Shown here in pieces: positions 18,331 through 26,168 of a stretch of DNA of 28,688 nucleotides. Source of the stretch: Gonapodya prolifera JEL478 (Eukaryota > Monoblepharomycota > Monoblepharidomycetes > Monoblepharidales > Gonapodyaceae); assembly GCA_001574975.1 (NCBI GenBank), contig KQ965791.1, positions 152,849 through 181,536 on the forward strand. Reading direction: 5' to 3'. Every line of letters starts with the position of its first letter. Position 1 is the first letter of the stretch. Under the pieces are notes generated by a model. That model worked only from the letters and a program-made list of their open reading frames with translations, was not told where the DNA came from and did no database searches. The position numbers and the translations under genes are program-made.

Positions 18331-19960
18331 AATTACGCTTAAGCTTTTGTGGTGGGGGACTGCATCGGATGTTTTGTAATATTGCAACAACTGGCATGCC
18401 GGGGGAAGGTGAACTGTTCGCACGAAACTGCGTCTCGACGTGAAGCTCGGTGCTCAAATCCTATATATGGTGCTGCATCCGTGAGATAGCGCGGCAAGAA
18501 TCATGTGACCAGCCCATAGCCGGACGATCCAGTAAAATTGCAACACTCCCGAAGGTGTTCTCAGTTCTGCAACCATCCAAGACCCGTTGCATTCCGGAAC
18601 GCAAAAAGAAGGTCGAGGCGCAACGTGGATATTGCCACAAACTTCAGCGAATCGGAGGTACCCCTATCGCAAGACTCTGCACTGCTGGTTCGCTGCCGTC
18701 TCTCTCCACCTCACGACAAGCTTATCGTCGGTTTGACATTCGCTACCTGCTACAGATGCTAAGATGGCCAAGCAACCTGCGATTTCCAATGAAGATTAGT
18801 AGTACCAAAGCCTGCGAGGATCCGAATGTGCAGGCCATGCTACCGCAGCGAAAATGAATTGAACTCCCACCGTCAGGGCATCGCGCCATAATCTGGCGCC
18901 GTCTATCATCTCCAAGTTCGTGCCGTAGCAAATCGTGTACGAGCTGACAACTACATACTATGTTCATCAGAGTTGTTCCGTGACGAGATTAGTACCAATG
19001 AGCAACTCAATATTTCGCAATTTACGACAGCACTTAAGAGTCATAAATGAATTCTAATCTAACGCCATGAAAAGCAACACTTTCCACCATGCGGTCTACT
19101 CAGGCCCTACAGGACGTAGTTTGCACGTGTCAGGGGCTTGAGGCGTCCCCCTTGCCCACTGACAGTTGCTGTGTTGCGTATTACTACTTTTGCCGAAGCC
19201 TTTATCTTCGTTACGTGGCACCTTGTAAAGGGAGAGACCTAACACACAACACCCGACAACACGTGCGCTACCCAGTCCCGTCTCTCCCGCACGTACAAAT
19301 TCCACTCTGAGGGGCGCTCCCCGCCAGCGCCCCTCACACACGTCGCCACAATCACAAGTCTTTACAAATAACAGCATTAATATTGCAATAGTCGGTTGCC
19401 CATCCTTCCGCAAGCCGCTGCCAACACTTTGCGGGACATATCACTGCCAATCTTTTTTGATCTTGAACTAAATACGACTCCAAGTATATGAGCTCACTCG
19501 ACAACGTCCACTACTCCTCTTCCCACTTGACACCCTCTATATTCCAAAAGTCCTCCCGGCACACAGGCTTGTACGCCTTCCAGTGGGCCTTCGGGCTGTA
19601 CATCGCCATTTGGCACCAAGCGCACGTTTTTCTGGAGGTGAGTGTCGTACATCCTATTACCGCACATACGGACTGCACGTCCTTTGCTCAAAGATTTATG
19701 AAATTGGTGAAGGCCCTTCAAACCTTGCTGCAATGTTTCCGTTGTGAGCGAAGTTGCCTCCCAAAACTGTAGCCTCACGCCTTCTCACGAAAATAGAGAC
19801 CCCTGACTGAAGAGGACATCAAAAGCATCCACGCACTCCCTTTCCAGGGCGCCGTGAACAGAAGTCATGTCAGCAATGTCCCTGAACGCCGCGAATAGTC
19901 TTTCATTTCCTTTAACAACTTCTGCGAAGTACATTGCACATTCCTTGCTGATGTCGGGTC
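17900..19960. repeat. Segmental duplicate, copy A
   Basis: Parts of this block recur in the same order and direction in 20665-23150. Shared landmarks: GTGGTGCAACG (17902 / 20659), CACTTCATCGT (18299 / 21092), ACGAAACTGCGTC (18421 / 21211), AGTTCTGCAAC (18563 / 21337), a stretch ending GTAGTACCAAAGCCTG (18800 / 22391), AGTTGTTCCGTGACGA (18971 / 22421), CGTCGCCACAATCACAAG (19341 / 22632), and a MYND-finger gene end. The copies are well diverged, with many indels. Copy A has a solo LTR at 19128 that copy B lacks; copy B has a 0.8-kb insertion that copy A lacks. Confidence 0.75.
19128..19338 (+). mobile_element. Solo LTR, 211 bp, with CACG target-site duplication
   Basis: It starts TGTCAGGGGC and ends GCGCCCCTCACA. 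CACG precedes it (19124-19127) and CACG follows it (19339-19342). The duplicate block B has the uninterrupted site (CCCACGTCGCCACAATC near 22627), so the insertion is younger than the block duplication. Near its left end it shares GACAGTTGCTGTG with the LTRs at 8077 and 14531, so it belongs to a related family. A perfect 10-bp inverted repeat, GAGGGGCGCT / AGCGCCCCTC (19309-19318 / 19326-19335), lies next to its right end. Confidence 0.8.
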
Positions 19961-20480
19961 TGAGGTGCTCCCAAGATTATGAGGATTAATGAGATGGTGC
20001 TGGATGTAGCGTCACTGGGCTCCATCCTCTGCGATGTAATTGGTATAGCTTCGATCTCAGTAAGAAGTGAAGACGCAATCGTGTGCATAAATCGGGGAAG
20101 CAGGTTTAACGAGGGTTCCAAAAGGATTCAACGACATGCTCTGGACCGGTACCACAACAGGACGAGCTGACCATATCGAATGGTTGAGCTATCGTTGAAC
20201 ACCAGTGGATAAGAGTGGACGGCCATATCCCTTCCGTAGGCACTCGCTAACAGCTGGCAGACCTTCCGCTTTGTTACCTCTTCCAGCAATTCCCCCTCTT
20301 CCAAGACTCTCGTGCCAGTCGTTTCAGGATAGCCCCCGCAGCGAGGTCGGCCACCTCCTCATATCGTACAGGATTGCCCACCAACGCGTCAGCTTTAGTC
20401 CACAGATATCCGTATTCCCAAATCGTCCGCCTGTATCCATCCTCCCGAGACTCCATCAGCGCCGGTATTTCCTCCGCCAT
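19511..20480 (-). pseudogene. MYND-finger protein pseudogene, copy A
   Basis: On the minus strand an ATG at 20480 starts MAEEIPALMESREDGYRRTI...LWTKADALVGNPVRYEEVAD. After frame changes it continues VTKRKVCQLLASAYGRDMAV, SLNLLPRFMHTIASSLLTEI, PDISKECAMYFAEVVKGNER, FDVLFSQGSLFS, a TGA where CGA is expected, RLQFWEATSLTTETLQQGL, and finally a damaged MYND zinc finger: CAVIGCTTLTSRKTCAWCQM, then MYSPKAHWKAYKPVC. The central CDATCQR seen in copy B is lost, which removes two zinc-binding cysteines. It ends EGVKWEEE at TAG (19511). MYND fingers bind zinc and mediate protein contacts; this layout, an alpha-helical front and C-terminal MYND, is a common expanded family in mushrooms. It cannot make a normal product. 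Confidence 0.65.
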
Positions 20481-20583
20481 TGTTATTGTTCCCTTTTCGC
20501 TCCTGCCTGAAAACGCCGCGGGAAGAAGGTGGAAGTGAAATCGCAGGACGGGAGCCTTTGGCTTTGGTCACACAGCAAATGTT

Positions 20584-21156
20584 ATGTTCATTTTCCCCCC
20601 TCCAAACCCTCCGAATCCAGGTCGCAGGAATCGAACAATCGGGGAAACGAATTTAGCGTGGTGCAACGTAGCAGTGCCAAGAGTCTATCGCGAGTCGTGT
20701 CCTCAAGAACTGTCCGTCCTCTCACCGCGTCAAACCCACTTGGGATCCCTCTGTACTGTCTTGTACTCCCCCAGCCCGACGCACGGCGCAAGACAGCGAT
20801 CACTATACCGGCTGTCGTTCTTTTGGTCTTCAACTAGATCGAAATCCCGCCCATTGGCTCCCATTGACTTTTACTTGTCTGGCGTTGTGCATGCGCTGTC
20901 ACCTCCAGAGTCTCTGCACAGTTCTCTCTGGCGGACCGATCGTCCCTTTGACTATCAATTCAAATCTCACCACTGCGGCCAATATATGCTCGACGTCAGG
21001 CACTGGGCCTTTTCGGAAGTACGTGGATCCCTGCCACCAATGACTGTTCAAACCACCCAGTGCAATAGCCTGAAAGCAATCTTTCCGGTCCACTTCATCG
21101 TCCGCGGTCGGGTGCATCGTGGAGTTTGCTTTCACCTCTTGGCGCAATGGGACTAG
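20584..21156 (+). other. Long plus-strand frame, partner of 17725-18330
   Basis: A 190-codon frame in the same relative place and frame as the copy A frame. It includes LAWCNVAVPRVYRES, SLHSSLWRTDRPFDYQFKSH and FPVHFIVRGRVHRGV. It may be an eroded exon; evidence for translation is absent. Confidence 0.25.
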
Positions 21157-21514
21157 TCTTTGTGTGAGCACTGAGTATCACTCGACGTCTGTGAGAAGAT
21201 GAAATGCTCGTACGAAACTGCGTCGCTCAACGTGACGCTCAGCGCTCTTGTCCTGCGGTGCTGCATTCGTGAGAGAGAGGGCATGACAAGCGCATGGGAC
21301 ACTCAACCTGCATCCAACACGTCTGAAGATGTTCACAGTTCTGCAACGTTCCGAGACCCGTTTTTTGTTCCCTATAGGAACCCGCTTGAGTCCATTCCGT
21401 CACCTGATACCTCTCCCACATCCACCTCCTCCCTGCAACGTCCCGCATTCGCATCTCGCCTCCCATCCATCCGAATCCGTGCCGCGCGCTCGAGCTGCTC
21501 GGGACATGCTCTGA

Positions 21515-21814
21515 ACTCCCTTCCGCTTCCTCCTCCTCCTGGACGAAGGCAGCGACACCATCGACGCCCTCCCTCCCGCACCCACGCTATACCTCCCCGG
21601 CTGCTCGCACCGGTTCCACACATTCTGCCTATCCCGCTCCGTCCGCGTGCGCGGGTGGGAGGACGAAGCCAAGTTGGTGGAGAAGGGCGAGCTGGATGGT
21701 GTGGTTGTTGTGAGGTGTCCGGTGTGTAGGAGGGCGGGGACGGTGGAGATGGTGGAGGAGGGGAGTGAAGAGCAGGGGGTGTGGGAGGGTGTTGGGTGGG
21801 CGGAGGCGGCGTGA
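21515..21814 (+). pseudogene. C-terminal half of a RING-H2 finger protein
   Basis: The frame reads FRFLLLLDEGSDTIDALPPA, then YLPGCSHRFHTFCLSRSVRV...VVVVRCPVCRRAGTVEM and a short acidic end, stopping at 21814. CSHRFHTFC gives the Cys-His-His-Cys of a RING-H2 finger, and CPVC the last zinc pair. The first pair (Cys-x2-Cys) is not found: a TGA lies at 21512 in this frame. RING proteins are E3 ubiquitin ligases that recruit an E2; without the first pair the fold should not form. The missing part may lie in an exon left behind when the segment moved. Confidence 0.6.
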
Positions 21815-21966
21815 GTTGGTGGAAGAGGTTGGGTATGGTGTGTGCGGGGCATGTTGTGCAGTTTTGCCACTAACCTTGATGGGGTTGATGCGCATTATAC
21901 ACATTCACGTTTGAATTTGAACGCAAAATTTTACCAATATAAGTACAACTTCGGAGAAATAATACA

Positions 21967-22084
21967 GCTACGGCCATATGCGCGGAAAAGTGCCGCTTCC
22001 CGTCCCATCAGCGCAGCGAAGCCCGCGACATCCCAGTCAGTACTAGTGTGAGAGATCAGCTGGGAATACTGGGTGCTGTAGTTT
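21967..22084 (+). rRNA. 5S rRNA gene or 5S-derived pseudogene
   Basis: About 118 bases follow the eukaryotic 5S pattern: CTACGGCCATA at the start, TTCCCGTCCCATCAGCGC in the middle, CAGTCAGTACTAG, and TGGGAATACTGGGTGCTGTAG at the end. The first and last seven bases (CTACGGC / GCTGTAG) pair as 5S helix I with one G-T wobble. ATATAAG lies at 21937, about 30 bases upstream, where fungal 5S genes often have a TATA-like element. A T run follows at 22082. The internal control region is worn: GTGTGAGAGATC stands where fungal 5S has a form like GGTGGGGGACC. The unit lies alone inside an inserted segment. Either a functional dispersed gene or, more likely, a pseudogene. Confidence 0.6.
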
Positions 22085-22477
22085 TGCACTTTTGAGACTT
22101 GCAACGTCAGGGGATATGAAGTGTGCGATTGAGAGGTGAGTTTTACCGCGTCGCTTTTTTGCACACAGATTTCCCTATAGGAACGCGAAAAGAAGATTGA
22201 GGCGCTTCGCGGATATTCAAACAAGACAGCTGAGCGAATTGGATGTGCGGACATCGCAAGACTCTGTACTGCTGGTTCGCCGCCGTCTCCCTCTCCGACT
22301 TGCCGGGCGATTCACTGATTCGACCTTTGCTGCATTGCAGTAGCAGCTGTAAAAACGTCAAGCCACCTGCAATTCACAATGAAGATTGGTAGTACCAAAG
22401 CCTGTGAGCTTCCGGAGAGAGTTGTTCCGTGACGAAACTAGGCACGACAATAAACGCAATATTTCGAAGTTTACGAC

Positions 22478-22523
22478 AGCGCTCAGAAGCTTCACTTGAG
22501 AGCGCTCAGAAGCTTCACTTGAG
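22478..22523. repeat. Perfect 23-bp tandem duplication
   Basis: The 23-base unit starting AGCGCTCAGAAGCTTCACTT occurs twice in direct succession (22478-22500 and 22501-22523). Copy A has only a diverged single version (CAGCACTTAAGAGTC, near 19029), so the duplication arose after the blocks separated. Confidence 0.9.
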
Positions 22524-22736
22524 ATTTTATGAAACGCCATCAATGAATTCTAATCTGACGACATGTCGAAAAGTAACACTGACCTACGGCTTGCGGCCCA
22601 CACTCAGGCGCAAGGAAACGCAGTCCCCACGTCGCCACAATCACAAGATCTTACAAAAAACATTATAAAAATTGCAATAGTTGTGTCCATCCTTCCACAA
22701 GCCACTGCCAACACCTGCCGGGCATATCACTGTCCG

Positions 22737-23150
22737 TCTTCAGAGTGCGCCGGGACACCCTCAATGTTCTAAAAGTCCTCCCGGCACACCGGCTGTGCGT
22801 CTTCCAATGTGCTCTCTGACACGTTGCATCACAATACATCGTCATCTGGCATCGAGCACATGTCTTTTTCGGTGTCAAGTTGGTGCAGCCGATTGCTGCA
22901 CAAGCGGACTCCATGTCCTGTGCCCTCCCAGACTTGTGCAACTGGTGAAGGTCCTTGAAACCTTGTTGCATCTTTTCCGTTTCGTGCGCGATTGTAGTTG
23001 ACTCCTACAATCGGAGCCTCAGGCCGTACCGGAACACAGAGATCCATCACTGAAGTAATACATCATGAATAGCTCTTGGCTCTCCTCGTCGAGGTCGCCG
23101 TGCCGCACAATTTCCAAAAGCGCCGTGTATAGCGTCTCGTTTTCTTTCAT
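22737..23150 (-). pseudogene. MYND-finger protein pseudogene, copy B, amino end missing
   Basis: The minus strand reads MKENETLYTALLEIVRHGDL...SQELFMMYYFSDGSL (from ATG 23150), a frame change, RYGLRLRL, a TAG stop, then TIAHETEKMQQGFKDLHQLH and a complete MYND finger: CAAIGCTNLTPKKTCARCQM, then MYCDATCQRAHWKTHSRC. All the expected cysteines and the histidine are present. The tail CREDF has TAG where copy A has TGG, then NIEGVPAHSEDGQ to TGA at 22737. The part matching the first ~150 residues of copy A is absent upstream. At least two stops and one frameshift make it a pseudogene. Confidence 0.65.
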
Positions 23151-23489
23151 AATCGCTTACTTTGGTCATTTAAGCTTTCCCCAATTATTTGGCGTCCTTC
23201 GTCTAGCAAACTGCTCGCTTTCACGAGACAAACATAAAGACATGATTTACAGGGTCAGCGGTGCTAGTTTGGAATGAAAATGCTGATCAAGGTCTCATAA
23301 CACATATTCTTGTTTCGACCAAGCCCCTGCTTCCACCGAAATGGTATGTATTTCTCATAATAATGACACGTTCACTTGACTGTTTTGGGCACAGTTGAAC
23401 TGCGGTTGAATGGCTCTGTTTAAATCGGCACGAGTTGTTCCGGCGACATCGCGCAAAATCAAACCTGCACACACACCGCAATCGCAACC
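23151..23489. other. Intergenic, promoter side of the enoyl-CoA gene
   Basis: About 340 bases between the MYND remnant and the enoyl-CoA hydratase/isomerase start. No supported gene is seen; it should include that gene's promoter. Confidence 0.35.
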
Positions 23490-25188
23490 ATGTCGCCCAA
23501 ATTCAACGATATTTCCGTCGATCTGTCGCATGAGGGCAAAGTTGCCACGCTCACGTTTCGCAGGGAGAAGACGCTCAACTCAATGCTGCAGAGAAGCACG
23601 TATCCCGAGATCCTGAGAGGTGAACTCAACTTCTTCGTCATGATTGTGGCTCCGCTCGAAATTTGATCCCCTCTGCATTATTTAGCACTTCGCTACATTG
23701 ATTCCATTCCATCGGTCGTCATTACCGTCATCACTGGAACCGGCCGGTGCGTTCGCCTCACTCTGTCTCGAGTCATTTCCATCTTCTCTACACTCAGTAC
23801 TACTCGGTTGAACCCATATCTCTGAACTAACACTATGTGCTGGCGACACTCACAGTTTCTTCTCCTCTGGTCAAGACCTCCGCGACGTCACCGAAAGTGC
23901 CGCCAAGAGGGTCGGGATGGACTTTTCTGAGTCGCAGGCAGCTCAGCACGATATGCTTTGGAATGGACCTGGAGTACGTGGACTGCCTGTATTGGTCTGC
24001 GACACCAGCAGTATTGATTGTTGTACTTTCGTCGTGCTCCTTCCCAAATCTCCCGACACGCTAGGGAGCTTCTCTCGCCCTCCTCGAGCACAAAAAGATT
24101 GTGGTCGTGTGAGTCGCCCTCACGTGTCCTCTTGAGGTATCTCTGACATGACCTCCCGGACTTTCCACTTCTCCAAATCACACTCCCAGTGCTCTCAACG
24201 GCCCCGCAGTCGGCTGGCCAGCGGCGTGGATCCCTGCTGCCGACCTCATTGTCGCGTCGGACTCGGCCTACGTGGTGAGTGTTCCGACCCTGATTTCAAT
24301 CCCAAGCGAGCCATTGGAGTTACAAAACTCAACTCCCCCATTCATTCAACCGAACTCAAAACCTTATCCATCACGAATCGAATAGTACATGGTGAGTGCT
24401 CTACTCTTTTTGCCCGCCATACAACGTCGACCTCACTGAAGTTCGTTTCACCAACGCCATGTCCATCTCCCTATTAATACCCTTCGTCGAACCCAACCCA
24501 CAACAGCCTTTCGTCCACATCGGCGCCATGATTGAAGCCTCTGGGTCGTACTCGTGGACCTGGCGCGTCGGCGGCGGGCTTGCATCTGGTATGTCTGCCT
24601 CATGTTTCCTCATGTTTGATGTCAGGTCTGACCCACCTGTTCTACAACACGGTAATCCCTTGCTTCTCTTACTCTGCCACTCCCGCTAATGTTTACCCAG
24701 ACATGATCCTCACCGGCCGCCGCGTCGCAGCCGCCGATCTGTACTCTGCGGGTGGCGTCAACCGTGTCTGGCCTGCTGCGTCGTTCTCGACCGAGCTGGC
24801 AAAGTTTGTGGGCGAGCTTGCTAATCAGTATTTGTCTCGTTACTGTTCCTATTCCTGGTCTTCCCCCACACTTATATATTATTTGTCATTGCATCCGCCG
24901 TTTCACGCCACCGAACGTAGATGCAATCCCAACACTCTCCTCGAAGCCAAAGCACTTATCCGCAGCCCGACCGTCGTCTCGGCCATGCAGACTGCCGTAG
25001 TGAACGAGACGTACCACCAGGTGAGATCACCCTCCTCTTACCGAGTGAATGCGCCAACCAGCTCTGCCCTGTTCGAACCTCCAACCAAGGTAATGCGTCG
25101 ATCTGGAGACTCGGCGTCTGGGTTTGCGAAGCGACTGGCAGAAATCGAGGCGAAGAAGGCGGGGGCGAAGAGTGGAGGGAAGTTATAA
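23490..25188 (+). CDS. Enoyl-CoA hydratase/isomerase family protein, about 315 residues, ten exons
   Basis: Exons: 23490-23619, 23686-23746, 23856-23973, 24065-24108, 24190-24274, a 6-nt exon 24386-24391, 24507-24588, 24626-24651, 24701-24827 and 24921-25188. The crotonase fold is clear: VATLTFRREKTLNSM, TGTGRFFSSGQDLRD (first oxyanion-hole loop), HKKIVVVALNGPAVGWPAA (second loop), ADLIVASDSAYV, PFVHIGAMIEASGSYSW, LTGRRVAAADLYSAGGVNRV and KRLAEIEAKKAG. This fits delta3-delta2-enoyl-CoA isomerases of beta-oxidation (Eci1-like), which shift double bonds of unsaturated fatty acids. The protein ends SGGKL, close to but not a standard peroxisomal PTS1 (SKL). One join fails: exon 24626-24651 ends in phase 0 while the next needs one more base. 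One base may be missing at the donor, or an unusual splice is used. Isomerase versus hydratase is not decided from sequence. Confidence 0.8.
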
Positions 25189-25215
25189 GGAGCACGAGAA
25201 GAACACTTACATGGA

Positions 25216-25366
25216 TTAGGTTGACGTAAAATTACATTTATTCCCGGTCGCCTTTAATTCGGCCTCTTCACGGCTCATCTCATCGAGGATGACAGCCTCG
25301 TTGACACAAGGAACTGCCATCGCGTGGCCACAGCCGCCACAGCACTTGGCGATCCACTCATCGCCG
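25216..25366 (-). other. Cys-rich minus-strand frame, possible 3' exon of a small gene
   Basis: The minus strand reads WIAKCCGGCGHAMAVPCVNE, AVILDEMSREEAELKATGNK and stops at 25216. A possible acceptor (GATGAG) precedes the Trp codon. Four clustered cysteines and a helical acidic end look protein-like, but I could not join it to an upstream exon in phase, and it would lie tail to tail with the enoyl-CoA gene. Treat as unproven. Confidence 0.25.
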
Positions 25367-25716
25367 TATCACCACGCTCAACTCAGGCTCACCCGTGCGA
25401 CAGAACGTGAGTCGCATCGATGAGGACCGGGGGCATTAAAGCGTTAGTCGGATGGGAGACTCAATGCTGCCTCATCTTCTCCGTCTCATCGTCGTCGTCC
25501 AACCCCGTCAATCCAATACCACATCGGAACCATCGAACTCCGCAACACCTCTCCACAACAATGTGTCGTCACGTACCGTGCTCCATCATCCATCAGTCTT
25601 CTTAGCTCGCTCCCATCACCGGGCGATCACTCAATCTGTTGGAATCGTGCGCCTGGACCGCATCCGCATTCACATCACTGCCACCCATCGCAACCCATCT
25701 GTAGTTCGCGCTCGCT

Positions 25717-26168
25717 ATGACGGAGGCCAAGCTGACAAAAATTCTCCAACTGAACGAGAGGCTCAAGGCGGAGGAGGCCCTGCCCCGAGTCAAAGTTTCG
25801 GAAGCGAGCAAAGCGTGAGTGAAGGATGGGGGAGGTAGGAGGGTCAATGGATAGCGGACACTCTTCGAATGTTTTGCCGGGGGGGGCGGAACGCGAAGGA
25901 TTTGAAGCGTAAAGCGAAATACGGCGTGCACGTTCAGTTGCGACGTCAAGATCCCTGGATCAGACCCAGAACTTCCATTATTTATACGTCTTCAATTGCT
26001 GACACGTTCTCTTTCGCGCTCCTGCGCACACCCACTCCCTTGACCTTCACGATCAGCCTCGTCGCATACATCAAAGCGACACCTGATCCCCTCGTGACAC
26101 CCGAACGGCCTGAATTCGCAGACAACCCGTACACGAAGACACAGAAATCGGGATGTAATATCCTGTAG
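25717..26168 (+). CDS. Heterotrimeric G-protein gamma subunit, 69 residues
   Basis: Two exons, 25717-25814 and 26057-26168, joined in phase across a 242-nt intron, give a 69-residue protein. The first exon forms a coiled-coil start (MTEAKLTKILQLNERLKAEE) and runs into PRVKVSEASKAL. The second has VAYIKATPDPLVTPERPEF and ends KSGCNIL. This is the GGL-domain pattern of G gamma (VSEAS...DPLV), and CNIL is a CAAX box; the final Leu predicts geranylgeranylation and anchoring to the plasma membrane. It would pair with a G-beta subunit in pheromone and nutrient signalling. The intron is long for this genome, so an additional small exon is possible. The length is within the range of animal gamma subunits and shorter than many fungal ones. 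Confidence 0.85.

Larger units (their letters stand above)
21368..22184. mobile_element. Inserted segment of about 0.8 kb flanked by 14-bp direct repeats
   Basis: TTCCCTATAGGAAC occurs at 21368-21381 and again at 22171-22184. In copy A the matching place is a single TTCCGGAACGC (about 18594), so the 789 bases between the repeats, plus one repeat, were inserted. A 14-bp target-site duplication fits target-primed retroposition better than LTR or most DNA-transposon insertion. The segment carries the end of a RING-finger gene (plus strand, no intron) and, further on, a 5S rRNA-like unit. No reverse transcriptase is visible, and the right edge ends CGCTTTTTTGCACACAGA rather than in a clear poly(A). 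Confidence 0.55.
20665..23150. repeat. Segmental duplicate, copy B
   Basis: Counterpart of 17900-19960. The landmark strings listed for copy A recur in the same order. It is longer mainly because of the 21368-22184 insertion, and it has its own 23-bp tandem duplication at 22478. The MYND gene here has a better preserved zinc finger than copy A but lacks the amino-terminal half. Confidence 0.75.

Noticed and set aside
25064-25085. tRNA B-box-like GTTCGAACC
   Set aside because: It lies inside the last exon of the enoyl-CoA gene, with no A box or cloverleaf around it on either strand.
25400-25470. Possible second 5S-like piece (GTTAGTCGGATGGGAGAC)
   Set aside because: Only about 18 bases resemble the 5S internal region. 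There is no matching start, end or helix I, so chance similarity is more likely.
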